Positions 38,691 to 50,039 of a stretch of 64,000 nucleotides of DNA are shown here, piece by piece. The stretch comes from Mugil cephalus (lineage: Eukaryota; Chordata; Actinopteri; Mugiliformes; Mugilidae): assembly GCF_022458985.1 (NCBI RefSeq), contig NC_061781.1, positions 24,098,001 to 24,162,000 of the forward strand. The letters are read 5' to 3'. Every line of letters begins with the position of its first letter. The stretch's first letter is position 1. A program made the translations under genes and the position numbers. A model generated the notes under the pieces. It searched no databases. It saw nothing but the letters and a program-made list of their open reading frames with translations, and had not been told where the DNA came from.

Positions 38691-40675
38691 CTCATGCATA
38701 CATTTGATGTTAAATTAACGGCTCTGGTTAAAGTTACCAATGATCTCCTCATGGCTTCAGACAATGGACTTGTCTCTATACTTGTCCTGCTAGATCTCAG
38801 TGTTGCATTTGACCCTATTCATCACAATATTCTACTACAGAGACTTGAAAGTGTGATCAAGATTACAGAAACTACACTAGACTGGTTTGAATCATATCTG
38901 TCAGACAGATTCCAGTTTGTCCATGTAAACAACAACTCTTCTATATATACCAAAGTAAGCTATGGAGTTCCGCAGGGTTCTGTGCTAGGACCAATATTGT
39001 TCACATTATACATGCTTCCCTTAGGCAATATATTTAGAAACCACGGCATAAACTTCCATTGCTACGCAGATGATACCCAGCTATATTTATCCATGAAACC
39101 AGATGAAACTAATCAGCTGGTTAAACTCCAAGCATGCTTTAAAGACATAAAGGCTTGGATGACCTGTAATTTTCTACTTTTAAACTCAGACAAAACAGAA
39201 GTTATTGTATTTGGCTCTAAAAATGTCATAGATTCATTATCTAATCACCTGCTTTTGTTGGATGGCATTACCTTGGCCTCCAGTACTACTGTGAAAAACC
39301 TTGGTGTTATATTTGACCAGGATATGTCCTTTAATTCTCACATAAAGCAGGTAACCAGGACTGCTTTCTTTCACGTTCGTAATATCATCAAAATTAGGAA
39401 CATCCTTTCTCAGAATGATGCGGAAAAGCTAGTTCATGCATTTTTGTCTTCCAGGCTGGATTATTGTAACTCGTTACTGTCTGGCTGTTCAAGTAGCTCT
39501 TTAAAAAGCCTCCAATTGATTCAAAACGCTTCCAGCAAGAGCACTGACAGGAATTAGCAAGAGAGATCATATTACTCCAGTATTAGCTTCTCTTCATTGG
39601 CTCCCTCTAAAATCTAGAATTGAATTTAAGATCCTCCTCCTTACATACAAGGCCCTGAAAGGCCTAGCTCCATCATATATGAAAGACCTCATAGTACTAT
39701 ACTGTCCCAACAGATCACTACCATCTCTAAGTGCAGGTCTACTTGTGGTTCCTAGAGTTTCTAAAAGTAGAATGGGAGGTAGAGCCTTCAGCTATCAGGC
39801 TCCTCTCCTATGGAACCAGCTCCCAGTTTGGGTTCAGGAGGCAGACACAGTCTCTACGTTTAAGGTCAGGACTAAGACTTTCCTTTTTGACAAAGCTTAT
39901 AGTTAGGGCTGGACTTAACCATCCCTTAGCTATGCTGCTATAGGCCTAGGCAGCAGGGGGACGATGTACTGAGGACGTGTCCTCTCCTCTTTCTTCTCTG
40001 TCTCCTGTCCTCTAATATCTTATCATTTTATTTTCTATCTCTTATAATTTACTAAACATTGTGTCTTACTCTCTCCCCTCCTCTACCCCCCCCCTCCATC
40101 CTCTTGTGAGGGTCTCTGGTCTGGAGTGCTGAATATCTGACCTGTTCTAAGCTACATCTGCTGCTGTGGCCTCATCAACCAGCCCGGTCTTCGTGGTCTG
40201 GAGTGCTGTGTATCAGATCTGTGGAGCTCCATAAACTACATCTGCCCCAGTCGTCATGGCCTCCTCCAGTTATCCACTCCTACCTAGACGAACAATTCAC
40301 CAACATGCCCAAGACTCCTGTTATACTCACAAACTGTCTCACGGATCATCAGCTATGTTATATTATTAGACCTTATATGTTTCCTTCGGCTTGATGTATG
40401 TATCTATGACAGAAGTTTGTTTATCTTGTTTCTCCTGCTCTACTTTTCTCTCTATCTTCTCTGTTTCTACCCGGCTGGCCTTCGGCAGATGGGTCCCTTC
40501 ATATGAGCTGGGTTCTGCTCAAGGTTTCTTCTTGTTAAAAGGGAGTTTTTCCTTGCCACCGTCGCCCTCAGGCTTGCTCTGGAGGTTGCAGGCTGGTATT
40601 TTGAAGCGTCTTGAGGCGATTTTATTGTTATTGGCGCTATATGAATAAAACTGAATTGAATTGAACTGAATTGAG
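38691..40675 (+). mobile_element. L2-type LINE, 5'-truncated
   Basis: An open frame of 287 codons (38694-39557) has the RT blocks: [61 protein letters not shown] and LGVIFDQDMSF, the set of fish L2/CR1 elements. The end of the RT protein continues in other frames to about 39905 (FSYQAPLLWNQLP). About 770 bases of 3' UTR follow, ending GGCGCTATATGAATAAAACTGAATTGAATTGAA. The endonuclease is missing. It inserted in the OR6 unit only; a 218-base piece of the same family sits at the same place behind OR8 (49541), so an older copy may be shared. Confidence 0.88.
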
Positions 40676-40705
40676 TGAAATCACAGTGTTGAGTTGAAAC
40701 AAGAA

Positions 40706-40771
40706 AAGATCTTTAGAACATTTTGGAAGGTGTGTAAAAGTAACACCACACATTTTTGTTCAATGGCAGCC
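40706..40771 (+). mobile_element. Tc1-like fragment, left of a LINE insert
   Basis: GAACATTTTGGAAGGTGTGTAAAAGTAACACCACACATTTTT is the Tc1 VELFGR region. The same break point is seen at 45770. Confidence 0.65.
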
Positions 40772-41700
40772 TGTGTCCAAAGGGACTGTAAGGGGTGGAC
40801 GCAGGAGGCCGAAGAGGCCCTGCAGGATTGCTTTGACTTCACAGACTGGGAGGCCCTCTGTCAGCCTCAAGGGGAAGACATCAGCAGCATGGCTGCCTGC
40901 ATCACTGAATATATCAAATTCTGTAAGAATACTGTCGTACACCGCCGTGGATCACCAGCGGCCTGAGGAGTCTGCTGAACGACAAAAGGAGAGCCTTCAG
41001 GTCTTGAGACAAGGAGGAGCTAAGGAGTGTCCAGCACCAACTGCTGGACAAGCTGAGGGAGTGCAAGGACTCCTACAGGACGAAACTGGAGGCCAAACTC
41101 CAGCAGAAGAATATGAGTGAGGTGTGGTCAGGAATGACGGACATAACTTGTCGGGGCGGCTATGGCTCAGTAGGTAGAGCAGATTGTCCATGAACCGAAG
41201 GGTTAGCGGTTCAAGCCATGGTCATGCCATGGTCATGTGCCATATGCCGAAGTGTCCTTGAGCAAGACGCGAGACACTGAACCCCCAGTGTGTGAATGTG
41301 TGTGTGCTTGTGTGAGTGAATGGGTGGATGTGTCTCTGACTGTAAAAGCGCTTTGAGTACCTTAGGGTAGGTAGAAAAGCGCTATATAAGAGCAAGACCA
41401 TTTACTCCTGTGGGGAGAGAGACAGGCTGTCTGAAGGAAATCTGGAGCGTGTGGGCGAGCTTACCACATTCTTCAACAGGTTTAGCTCTTGGAACCCTGT
41501 CTCCCCTACCCCATTCCCCCACACCTCCCCAATTCCTGCAGTGACTCCAACAACCCTGGAGGAAGGGGACAGCTCCTTCGCCCCTTAACATCCTTGATAG
41601 GGATGTGGAATGGTGGAGGAGTAAAGATACCTAGGAGTGACCAAGTGACATGTTGTAATATAGCTTTTTTCTATATATATGTTGTGATAGATATTTTTAA
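40772..41700 (+). mobile_element. Jockey/Rex1-type LINE fragment in Tc1
   Basis: Encodes WTQEAEEALQDCFDFTDWEAL and the MAACITEYIKFCKNTVV region, the linker between endonuclease and RT in Rex1-like elements. It is shorter than the sister insert at 45772, lacking the RT part, and is broken by the SINE at 41152. Confidence 0.7.
41152..41405 (+). mobile_element. tRNA-derived SINE
   Basis: The head has A box TGGCTCAGTAGG (41163) and B box GGTTCAAGCC (41208-41217) at tRNA spacing; the tail AAAAGCGCTATATAAGAGCAAGACCATTTAC is a LINE-2-like 3' end used by many fish SINEs. It is absent from the sister LINE at 46180, so it arrived after the units separated. It is not a working tRNA gene: the arms do not pair into a cloverleaf. 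Confidence 0.8.
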
Positions 41701-41704
41701 TCTA

Positions 41705-42445
41705 TCTGTCTGTCTATCCATCTTAGAAAAAAAAAACATCATAGCAACAGTAAAATTTGGTGGTGGTAGTGTGATGAGCTGAGGCTGTTTTGCTGCTTCA
41801 GGACCTGGAAGACTTACTGTGATAAAAGGAATCATGAATTCCTCTGCCTACCAAAATATCCTGAAGGAGAATGTCCGACTGATCTGTTGGGGGCCTCAAG
41901 TCGAGGTGAACTTGGGTTCTGCAGCAGGACAATGATCCAAAACACTCCAGCAAGTCCACCTCTGATTGGTTGAAGAAAAACTAAATGAAGACTTTGGCCT
42001 AACCTAGTCAAAGTCTTGGCCTGAACCCTATTGAGATGCTGTGGCACGACCTTAAAAAGGCAGTTCATGCTGGAAAACCCTCCAATGTGGCTGAATTACA
42101 ACTATTCTGAAAATATAAATGTGCCAACATTCCTCCACAGGTGGAAAAGACTCATTTAAAATGATCACAAATGCTTGGTTGCAGCAGTTGCTGCTGAGGG
42201 TGGCTCAATCAGTTTTTAGGTTTAGGGGACAAACACTTCTTCACATGGGGCCATGTAGATTTGGATTTTGTTTTCCCTTAATTATGAAAACCTTAATTCA
42301 AAAAATGGATTTTGTGTTTACATGTGTTATCTTTGACTAATATTTAAACTTGCCTGATCGGAAACATTTAAGTGTGACAAACATGCAAGAGGGAAAGAAA
42401 GAAAGACAGAAAAAGAAATTAGGAAGGAAGTAACACTTTGTCAGA
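41705..42445 (+). mobile_element. Tc1-like transposon 3' part before OR7
   Basis: Broken frames read VKFGGGSVMS, KGIMNSSAYQNILKENVR and KAVHAGKPSNVAELQ-like codons, then the terminal region ACAAACACTTCTTCACATGGGGCC and GAAAACCTTAATT. Several stops. Its position right before the OR 5' block is the same in front of OR8, OR10, OR11 and OR12. Confidence 0.85.
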
Positions 42446-42513
42446 CCGCTGTACCTCTGCGGGTTCAGGCCTCCAGAGTGTGACGATGCTGCTGACATGT
42501 TGTGTGTGGAGGT

Positions 42514-42542
42514 TAATGAGGACGTGACCCAGTCTGATAAAA
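42514..42542 (+). promoter_or_regulatory. OR7 candidate promoter (TAATGAG ... GATAAAA)
   Basis: Identical in sequence and spacing to that of OR6, 155-185 bases before the ATG. Confidence 0.45.
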
Positions 42543-42697
42543 CCATTGGGTGGTGCATTTTACCAGTTCTGCAACCACACACTAATAGCATTTCAAGGGC
42601 AACTGTAAAGAATAAGATGCTGGACACAGGGTTTGTAGGAGACTGTTTGGTTCTGTGACTTGTTTCGTTTCATTCTACATCATCTTTGACCATTTTA

Positions 42698-43624
42698 ATG
42701 GATGCTGGGTTAAATGTGACATATATAACTCTAGATGGACACGTGGAGGTGCACAGATACAGATATCTTTATTTTGTGATCATGTTGACTGCATATATTC
42801 TGATAATATGCTGCAATGCCACCATTACATATCTCATTGTTATTCACAGTGACCTCCATGAGCCCATGTACATGTTCGTTGCTGCTCTGTTGATCAACTC
42901 TATTCTTTTCAGCACTAACATCTACCCAAAGCTTCTGATTGACTTTTTATCTGAAAAACAGATCATCTCTTATCCAGCTTGTCTCTTTCAGGCCTTTATA
43001 TTTTACTTTTTAAGCTTTTCAGAATTTTTATTGCTAGCAGCCATGTCCTATGACAGATATGTGTCCATATGTAAACCTCTGCAATATCCAATGATCATGA
43101 GAAAAACAACAGTCAGTGTTTTGCTTGCTTTAGCCTGGCTTGTGCCTGCCGTTCACCTTATGGTACCTGTTGTGGTAGTTGGTAAAAATAAGCTCTGTAG
43201 CTTTAGTCTGAAAGGAATTTTTTGTCACAACTCAGGTTACGATCTTTACTGTGTGACCTCCAGCGAACTGTCTGTATTCGGTGTAATTATTCTATGTAAC
43301 ACTGCACTTTTCCCCATGCTCTTTATAGTTTTCACATACACAAGAATACTCATAGTAGCTCACCGGAGTTGTGGAGAAGTCAGGAGGAAGGCTGCACAGA
43401 CCTGTTTGCCTCACTTGCTGGTTTTAATCAACTATTCTTGTTTGCTCACGTATGACGTTACTATTGCTAAACTGGAGTCAGATTTTCCAAAGATTGCACG
43501 TTTTATAATGACACTGCAGACTGTGACATATAATCCTCTCTTCAACCCAATCATATACGGCCTGAAAATGCAGAAAATCTCCAAACACTTAAAAAAGTTG
43601 TTCTCCCGGGCCAAAGTGAATTAA
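42698..43624 (+). CDS. OR7: olfactory receptor, intact
   Basis: 308 aa from ATG 42698 (MDAGLNVTYITLDGHVEV). All family motifs present: SDLHEPMYMF, MSYDRYVSICKPLQYP, RRKAAQTCLPHLLVLI and PLFNPIIYGLKMQKI, with a SRAKVN C-terminus. It differs from OR6 mainly in the second extracellular loop (VVVVGKNKLCSFSLKG, CHNSGYDLYC), a part of ORs that faces ligand, so the copies may differ in odour tuning (inference). Flanked by a Tc1 remnant before and an OR5-like fragment behind. Confidence 0.95.
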   Translation: MDAGLNVTYITLDGHVEVHRYRYLYFVIMLTAYILIICCNATITYLIVIHSDLHEPMYMFVAALLINSILFSTNIYPKLLIDFLSEKQIISYPACLFQAFIFYFLSFSEFLLLAAMSYDRYVSICKPLQYPMIMRKTTVSVLLALAWLVPAVHLMVPVVVVGKNKLCSFSLKGIFCHNSGYDLYCVTSSELSVFGVIILCNTALFPMLFIVFTYTRILIVAHRSCGEVRRKAAQTCLPHLLVLINYSCLLTYDVTIAKLESDFPKIARFIMTLQTVTYNPLFNPIIYGLKMQKISKHLKKLFSRAKVN

Positions 43625-43753
43625 TGACTTAATTTACTATCCTCTTTTTTCAAAATTGTTGTTACATTAAGGAAGAGATGTGAGGAATTGATGTTTAATT
43701 CTTTGACAGTATTTATTGTGGGGATTTATTTGACAGTGTAAATCTATAGTAAA

Positions 43754-44085
43754 TACTTTTCATACTTTTCACTCAACGATATTTATAATTGCCTAGCAAA
43801 GCTGTAGGGACGTCAGGAACAAAGGTGCTCAGATCTGTTTACCTCACCTGCTGGTTTTAAATAGCTTTTCATACTTGTGTACATGCAATGTGTTATAGCT
43901 TGACTGCAAATAGATTTTTCCAAAACATTTGATATCGTTTGATAATGACTTTACAAATAGTAACGTGTCGTCCTCTGTTCAAGCCAATCATATATGGACT
44001 GAAAATAAAGGAAATCTCCAAAAACCTTAGGAGGCTGTTTGTAAAAGAAAATTCAACGATGTTACATGTGCAGTCGTTTCGACTG
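43754..44085 (+). pseudogene. OR fragment, TM5 to C-terminus, OR5-like
   Basis: Same relic as at 37843, in the OR7 unit. Part of TM7 and the tail is still in frame (FKPIIYGLKIKEISKNLRRLFVKENSTM), followed by the OR5-type tail. Confidence 0.85.
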
Positions 44086-45080
44086 AACATATTTTTAATC
44101 TTTAGAAAGATTAATTTCATCAGGGAGGGATCACCGTCCAAATGGTCTCTTTTTGGTTCGGCCTATGTAAAATAAAATGACAAATTTCTGAAAAAACAAG
44201 ATGTTAATTAAATAAATCTGACGTTATTATTATTCTATGATACAGTGCATGGGTTACCATGCTTTGTGTTTTTTATCTGTGTTTGATTGTTTGCTTATGC
44301 AGTTTTTCATGATCCTTGTCCTTTTATACTATTTTTATTTCTTTCCTCTTTGTCCGTACTGTATATGGAAAATTCAAATGACGTGAGATGTAGTGTTTTT
44401 TTATAAAAATATAAAAAAAACAATGAAGATATTGTTAAAAATAATGATTAAAAAAATAAATAAAGATATGAATATAGTGAAAATGAGAGAATGGTAACCT
44501 GGTAATCTTTTCTGCAATTATTATCATTTCATTACTTCATTTATTTTTATCTTTAACCCCCCTCAAGCATATATTTGATGTTAAATCACAGTGTTGAGTT
44601 TAAACAAGAAAAGATCTTTAGTTATTACTTAGCTTTCTGAGTTTTTTTTTCTGGGTTCTAAGTTGAGCTGAGTTTGCCATTTTTAAGGCAGCAGGTGAAG
44701 TTTTACTAATGAAGTTGTTCTATGTTTGATTCATTATATAGACCATATATGGTTAAAATTGTTGTAATATTTATGAACTCTAAGGCAGAGACTTTTATTT
44801 TTATGCCTAGTAACTCTGATTGTGGATGTGCTGGCCACTGGCCAGTTGACCCCCAGTGACCTGTTCAGGCACCCAGAATTGCTTCTGCTCCTGTCATCAA
44901 GTTATCTGATTGATAACTATATTTTTCCAACATGAGCTCATCTTTTCGTGACCTACAGTCAGTCTTACCATATGAATGCAAAGCACTTAGTGGTGTGCAC
45001 CACTTCCCATGTGGTTACCATGAGTTAATGAGCATGTCTTTGGATGGTGGGAGCATACTGGAATATTCAGACCAGACACA
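44086..45080. other. Unit 3' DNA behind OR7, no gene
   Basis: The first 500 bases repeat those behind OR6 and OR8. 44580-45080 is specific to this unit and includes a remnant (44990-45075) of the repeat seen at 36140-36215. Confidence 0.5.
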
Positions 45081-45084
45081 AGTG

Positions 45085-45770
45085 ATTTCCTGATTTCTTA
45101 TTTTTTTGCATGTTTGTCACACCGAAATGTTTCAGATCATCAAACAAATTCAAATATTAGTCAAATATAACAGAAAATGCAGTTTTTAAATGAAGATTTT
45201 TATTATTGAGGGGGAAAAAATCCAAGCCTTACAAAGTGAAGTAGACCAAAAGATTCTCAAAAGCTAGACATTCAACGAAATCCAGGAACAAATGAGAAAG
45301 AAAGTGATTGAGATCTATCAGTCTTAAAAAATAAGGTTATAAAGCCTTTTAAAAAAAAATTGGGACTCCAGTGAACCACAGTGAGAGACATTATCCACAA
45401 ATGGTGAAAACATGATAAACCTTCCCAGGAGTTGCCCGCAGTCCAAAATTACTCAAAGAGCTCAGCAACGTTTCATCCAAGAGGTCACAAAAGACACCAC
45501 AACAGCATACAAAGGACTGAGGTCTCACTTGCCTCAGTTAAGGTCAGTGGTCATGACTCCATTGTAATAAAGAGGCTGGGCAAAAATGGCCTGCATGGCA
45601 GAGTTCAAGACCAAAACAACTGCTGAGCAAAAAGAACATAAAGGCTTGTCTCAGTTTGGCCATATTGATGATCCCCAAGACTTTTGAGAAAATACTCTGT
45701 AGACTGTAGACTGTAGACAAAAGTTGAACATTTTGGAAGGTGTGTAAAAGTAACACCACACATTTTTGTT
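45085..45770 (+). mobile_element. Tc1-like transposon 5' part
   Basis: Contains the left terminal region and broken transposase pieces (ASVKVSGHDSIVIKRLGKNGLH, then the DDPQDF..LWT region in decayed form). The element continues at 46926 after a LINE. Confidence 0.82.
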
Positions 45771-45771
45771 C

Positions 45772-46925
45772 AATGACAGCCTGTGTCCAAAAGGACTGTA
45801 AGGGGGTGGACGCAGGAGGCCGAAGAGGCCCTGCAAGACTGCTTTGACTTCACAGACTGGGAGGCCCTCTGTCAGCCTCAAGGGGAAGACATCAGCAGCA
45901 TGGCAGACTGCATCACCGAATATATCAAATTCTGTAAGAATATTGTCGTACACCCCCGGACTGCCCGCTGTTTCGCCAACAATAAGCCATGGATCACCAG
46001 CGGCCTGAGGAGTCTGCTGAACGACAAAAGGAGAGCCTTCAGGTCTTGAGACAAGGAGGAGCTAAGGAGGGTACAGCACCAACTGCTGGACAAGCTGACG
46101 CAGTGCAAGGACTCCTACAGGACGAAACTGGAGGCCAAACTCCAACAGAAGAATATGAGTGAGGTGTGGTCAGAAATGACGGACATAACTGGCTGTGGGG
46201 GGAGAGACAGGCTGTCTGAAGGAAATCTGGAGCGTGCGAGCGAGCTTAACACGTGCTTCAACAGGTTTAGCTCTTGGAACCCTGTCTACTCTACCCCAGT
46301 CCCCCACACCTCCACAATTCCTCCAACGACCCCGCATCTCAAGTCTCCTTCACCCTTTGCAGTGAGACTTTTGGTTCCCTTTCTATGATTTCTCCAGTGC
46401 CTTCAACAACATCCAGCCTTTGTTGCTGGGTGGGAAGCTATGGTCGATGGTTGTTGGTGAATCAGCTGTCTCCTGGATCACTGACTACCTGACAGACAGG
46501 CCACAGTTTGTGCGTTTGGAAAGTGTCCTGTCTGACGTGGTGGTGAGTGGTGTGGGACCCCACAGGGGACTGTTCTTGCTCTGTTCCTGTTCATCTTATA
46601 CACCACTGACTTTCAGCACAACTCTGAGTCATGTCACATACATATACTTTTTGATGACTCTGCAGTTGTGGGTTTATACGGTGGTGGAGGTGATGATGAG
46701 GAGTATCAAGGACTGGTGATTGACCTCAGGAAGAAGGGAACAGTTCCTCTGCCCCTTACCATCCTTGATAGGGATGTGGAGGTGGTGGAGGAGTAAAGAT
46801 ACCTAGGAGTAACCAAGTGACATGTTGTAATATAGCTTTTTTTATATATATGTATATATGTTGTGATAGATATTTTTCAGTCTGTCTGTTCTGTCCGTCC
46901 ATCCGTCCGTCCATCCATCCATCCA
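45772..46925 (+). mobile_element. Jockey/Rex1-type LINE inserted in Tc1
   Basis: Pieces read WTQEAEEALQDCFDFTDWEAL, RCFANNKPWITSGLRSLLND, RDRLSEGNLERASELNTCFNRF, SWITDYLTDRPQFVRL and a CHIHILFDDSAVVG-like stretch for the catalytic FADD block. The 3' tail has GATA-like and CCATCCGTC repeats (about 46890-46930). Frameshifted and 5'-truncated. Same insertion point as 40772, so the insertion is older than the OR6/OR7-type duplication. Confidence 0.78.
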
Positions 46926-47270
46926 TCCATCTCAGAAAAAAAAACATCATAGCAACAGTAAATTTTGGTGGTGGTAGTGTGATGATCTGAGGCTGTTTTG
47001 CTGCTTCAGGACCTGGAAGACTTATTGTGATAAAAGGAACCATGAATTCCTCTGTCTACCAAAATATCCTGAAAGAGAATGTCCGACTGACCTGTTGGGG
47101 GCCTCAAGTCGCAGTGAACTCAGGTTCTGCAGCAGGACAATGATCCAAAACACTCCAGCAAGTCCACCTCTGATTGGTTGAAGAAAAACTAAATGAAGAC
47201 TTTGGCCTTTTTCACATGGGGCCATGTAGATTTGGATTTTGTTTTCCCTTAATTATGAAAAACTTAATTT

Positions 47271-47337
<67 letters not shown>

Positions 47338-47350
47338 AATTAGGAAGGAA
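46926..47350 (+). mobile_element. Tc1-like transposon 3' part before OR8
   Basis: Resumes at AGAAAAAAAAACATCATAGCAAC and runs through the GGGSV region to the terminal part; a block present at 41990-42220 is missing, and an AAAG microsatellite (47271-47339) has grown in the end. Confidence 0.8.
47271..47339. repeat. AAAG microsatellite
   Basis: About 17 copies of AAAG. Confidence 0.95.
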
Positions 47351-47431
47351 GTAACACTTTGTCACACTGCTGTACCTCTGCGGGTTCAGGCCTCCAGAGT
47401 GTGATGATGCTGCTGACATGTTTGTGGAGGT

Positions 47432-47460
47432 TAATGAGGTTGTGACCCAGTCTGATAAAA
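47432..47460 (+). promoter_or_regulatory. OR8 candidate promoter (TAATGAG ... GATAAAA)
   Basis: The pair is kept with the usual spacing although the coding N-terminus behind it is damaged. Confidence 0.4.
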
Positions 47461-47614
47461 CCATTGGATGGTTCATTTTCCCAGTTCTGCAACAACACAC
47501 CAGCAGCATTTCAAGGGCAACTATAAAGAATAAGATGCTGGACACAGGGTTTGTAGGAGACTGTTTGGTTCTGTGACTTGTTTCGTTTAATATTCTGACA
47601 TCATCTTAGACCAT

Positions 47615-48542
47615 TTATGGATGGGTTAATTGTCAGTTTAAACAACTAGAGTACATGTGGCAAAGTGACAGATAATGCAGATATCTTTATTTTGTGATCA
47701 TGTTGACTGCATATATTCTGATAATTTGCTGCAATGCCACCATTACATATCTCATTGTTATTCACAGTGACCTCCATAAGCCCATGTACATGTTCATTGC
47801 TGCTCTGTTGATCAACTCTATTCTTTTCAGCACTAACATCTACCCAAAGCTTCTGATTGACTTTTTATCTGAAAAACAGATCATCTCTTATCCAGCTTGT
47901 CTCTTTCAGGTCTTTATATTTTACTCTTTAAGCTGTTCAGAATTTTTACTGCTGGCAGCCATGTCCTATGACAGATATGTGTCCATATGTAAACCTCTGC
48001 AATATGCAATGATCATGAGAAAAACAACAGTCAATGTTTTGCTTGCTTTAGCCTGGCTTGTGCCTGCCTGTCACATTATGGTACCTGTTGCGCTAAACAT
48101 TAATAACAAGCTTTGTAGATTCAGTCTGAAAGGAATTTTTTGTAATAACTCAGGTTACGATCTTTACTGTGTGACCTCCAGCGCACTGTCTATATACGGT
48201 GTAATTGTTCTATTTAACACTGCACTTTTTCCCATGCTCTTTATAATTTTCACATACACAAGAATACTCATAGTAGCTCACCGGAGTTGTGGAGAAGTCA
48301 GGAGGAAGGCAGTACAGACCTGTTTGCCCCACTTGCTGGTTTTAGTCAACTATTCTTGTTTGCTCACCTATGATGTTATTATTGTTAAACTGGAGTCAGA
48401 TTTTCCAAAGATTGCACGTTTTATAATGACACTGCAGATTGTGACATATAATCCTCTCTTCAACCCAATCATTTACGGCCTGAAAATGCAGAAAATCTCC
48501 AAACACTTAAAAAAGTTGTTCTCTCGGGCCAAAGTGAATTAA
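47615..48542 (+). pseudogene. OR8: olfactory receptor with a lost N-terminus
   Basis: From 47694 the frame is open for 282 codons with TM1-TM7 and all motifs from TM3 on (MSYDRYVSICKPLQYA, RRKAVQTCLPHLL, PLFNPIIYGLKM). The first about 30 codons are scrambled: the normal start is now followed by a stop within about 11 codons, and the first later in-frame ATG (47700) lies in TM1, so the glycosylated N-terminus is gone. TM1-TM2 loop reads LHKPMY instead of LHEPMY. Probably a pseudogene; a shortened receptor starting at 47700 cannot be ruled out. Confidence 0.8.
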
Positions 48543-48679
48543 TTACTTCATTAGCAATCCTCTTTTTTTAAAATTGTCGTTATATTAAGGAAGAGATGTG
48601 AGGATTTGATGTTTAATTCTTTGACAGTATTTATTGTGTTGATTTGTTGACAGTGTAAGTCTATGGTAAATACTTACTT

Positions 48680-49006
48680 AATACTTTTCACTGAACGATA
48701 TTTCTAATTGCCTAGCAAAGCTGTAGGGACGTCAGGAACAAAAGTGCTCAGATCTATTTACCTCACCTGCTGGTTTTAAATAGCTTTTCATTCTTGTGTT
48801 CATGCGATGTGATTATAGCTTGACTGCAAATAGATTTGACCAAAACATTTAATATCGTTTGATAATGACTTCATAAATAGTGACGTATCGTCCTCTGTTC
48901 AAGCCAATCATATATGGACTGAAAATAAAGGAAATCTCCAAACACCTTAAGAGGCTGTTTGTGAAACAAAATTCAAGGATGTTACATGTGCAGTCATTTC
49001 GACTGA
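48680..49006 (+). pseudogene. OR fragment, TM5 to C-terminus, OR5-like
   Basis: Third copy of the relic, here with FKPIIYGLKIKEISKHLKRLFVKQNS still readable. Confidence 0.85.
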
Positions 49007-49177
49007 ACATATTTTTAATCTTTCTAAAGATTAAAAATAGGGAGGGATCACCATCCAAATGGTCTCTTTTTGGTTCGGCCTAAATAAAATAAAATGACAA
49101 ATTTCTGAAAAAACAAGATGTTAATTAAATCTGTCTGACCTTTGGATAAACTTTAAAACTTGCCATTAGTACTTTAA

Positions 49178-49214
<37 letters not shown>

Positions 49215-49540
49215 TTACAGATACAGTGCATGGGTTACCATGCTTTGTGTTTTTTATCTGTGTTCGATTGTTTGTATGTAGTTTTTCATGATCCTTGTCC
49301 TTTTATATCATTTATATTTCTTTCCTCTTTGTTTTTCATAAACAAGCACAACATTTCATGTCATTTGAATTTTCCATATACAATACGGACAAACAATAAA
49401 GATATTGTAACTATACGTAACTAATAAAAAACTAATAAAAAAAAAGATATGAATATAGTGAAAATGAGAGAATGGTAACCTGGTAATCTTTTCTGCAATT
49501 ATTATCATTACATTTTCATCTTTAACCCCCCTCATGCAAT
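49007..49540. other. Unit 3' DNA behind OR8, no gene
   Basis: Repeats the DNA behind OR6; ATT microsatellite at about 49178-49214. Confidence 0.55.
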
Positions 49541-49758
49541 CTTGATCACAAGTGTGATCAAGATTACAGGAACTACACTAGACTGGTTTGAATCATATCT
49601 GTCAGACAGATTCCAGTTTGTCCATGTAAACAACAACTCCTCTATACATACCAAAGTAAGCTATGGAGTTCCGCAGGGTTCTGTGCTAGGACCAATATTA
49701 TTCACATTATACATGCTTCCCTTAGGCAATATTATTAGAAAGCATGGCATAAACTTCA
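49541..49758 (+). mobile_element. L2-type LINE fragment
   Basis: Matches 38850-39060, reading [20 protein letters not shown] and [19 protein letters not shown]. Both ends lost. Confidence 0.85.
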
Positions 49759-49759
49759 T

Positions 49760-49945
49760 ATAAACTGGCCTAGTCAAAGTCCTGACCTGAATCCTATTGA
49801 AATGCTATGGCATGACCTTAAGAAGGCAGTTCATGCTGGAACACCATACAGTGTGGCTGAATTACAACAATTCTGCTAAGTTGAGTGGGCAAAAATTCCT
49901 CCACAGCTGGAAAAGACTCATTTCAAATTAACACAAACTCTTGGC
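49760..49945 (+). mobile_element. Tc1-like fragment
   Basis: TGGCCTAGTCAAAGTCCTGACCTGAATCC is the transposase SPDLNP segment; it continues into KAVHAG. The element's end is at 53065-53215, with LINEs between. Confidence 0.8.
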
Positions 49946-50039
49946 TGTCACAAAATACAAACAAAATACAAACAGTAACTAACCCCTGTTCACAACTAAC
50001 CACCCACCCACCCATCAGACCTGTACTGCTCAAATAAAG

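Noticed and set aside
38694-39557. Host gene of 287 codons
   Set aside because: The protein is a LINE reverse transcriptase ([16 protein letters not shown]), so it is annotated as part of the L2 element.
41152-41230. Possible tRNA gene
   Set aside because: A and B boxes are present, but the arms do not pair and a LINE-like tail follows; it is the head of a SINE.
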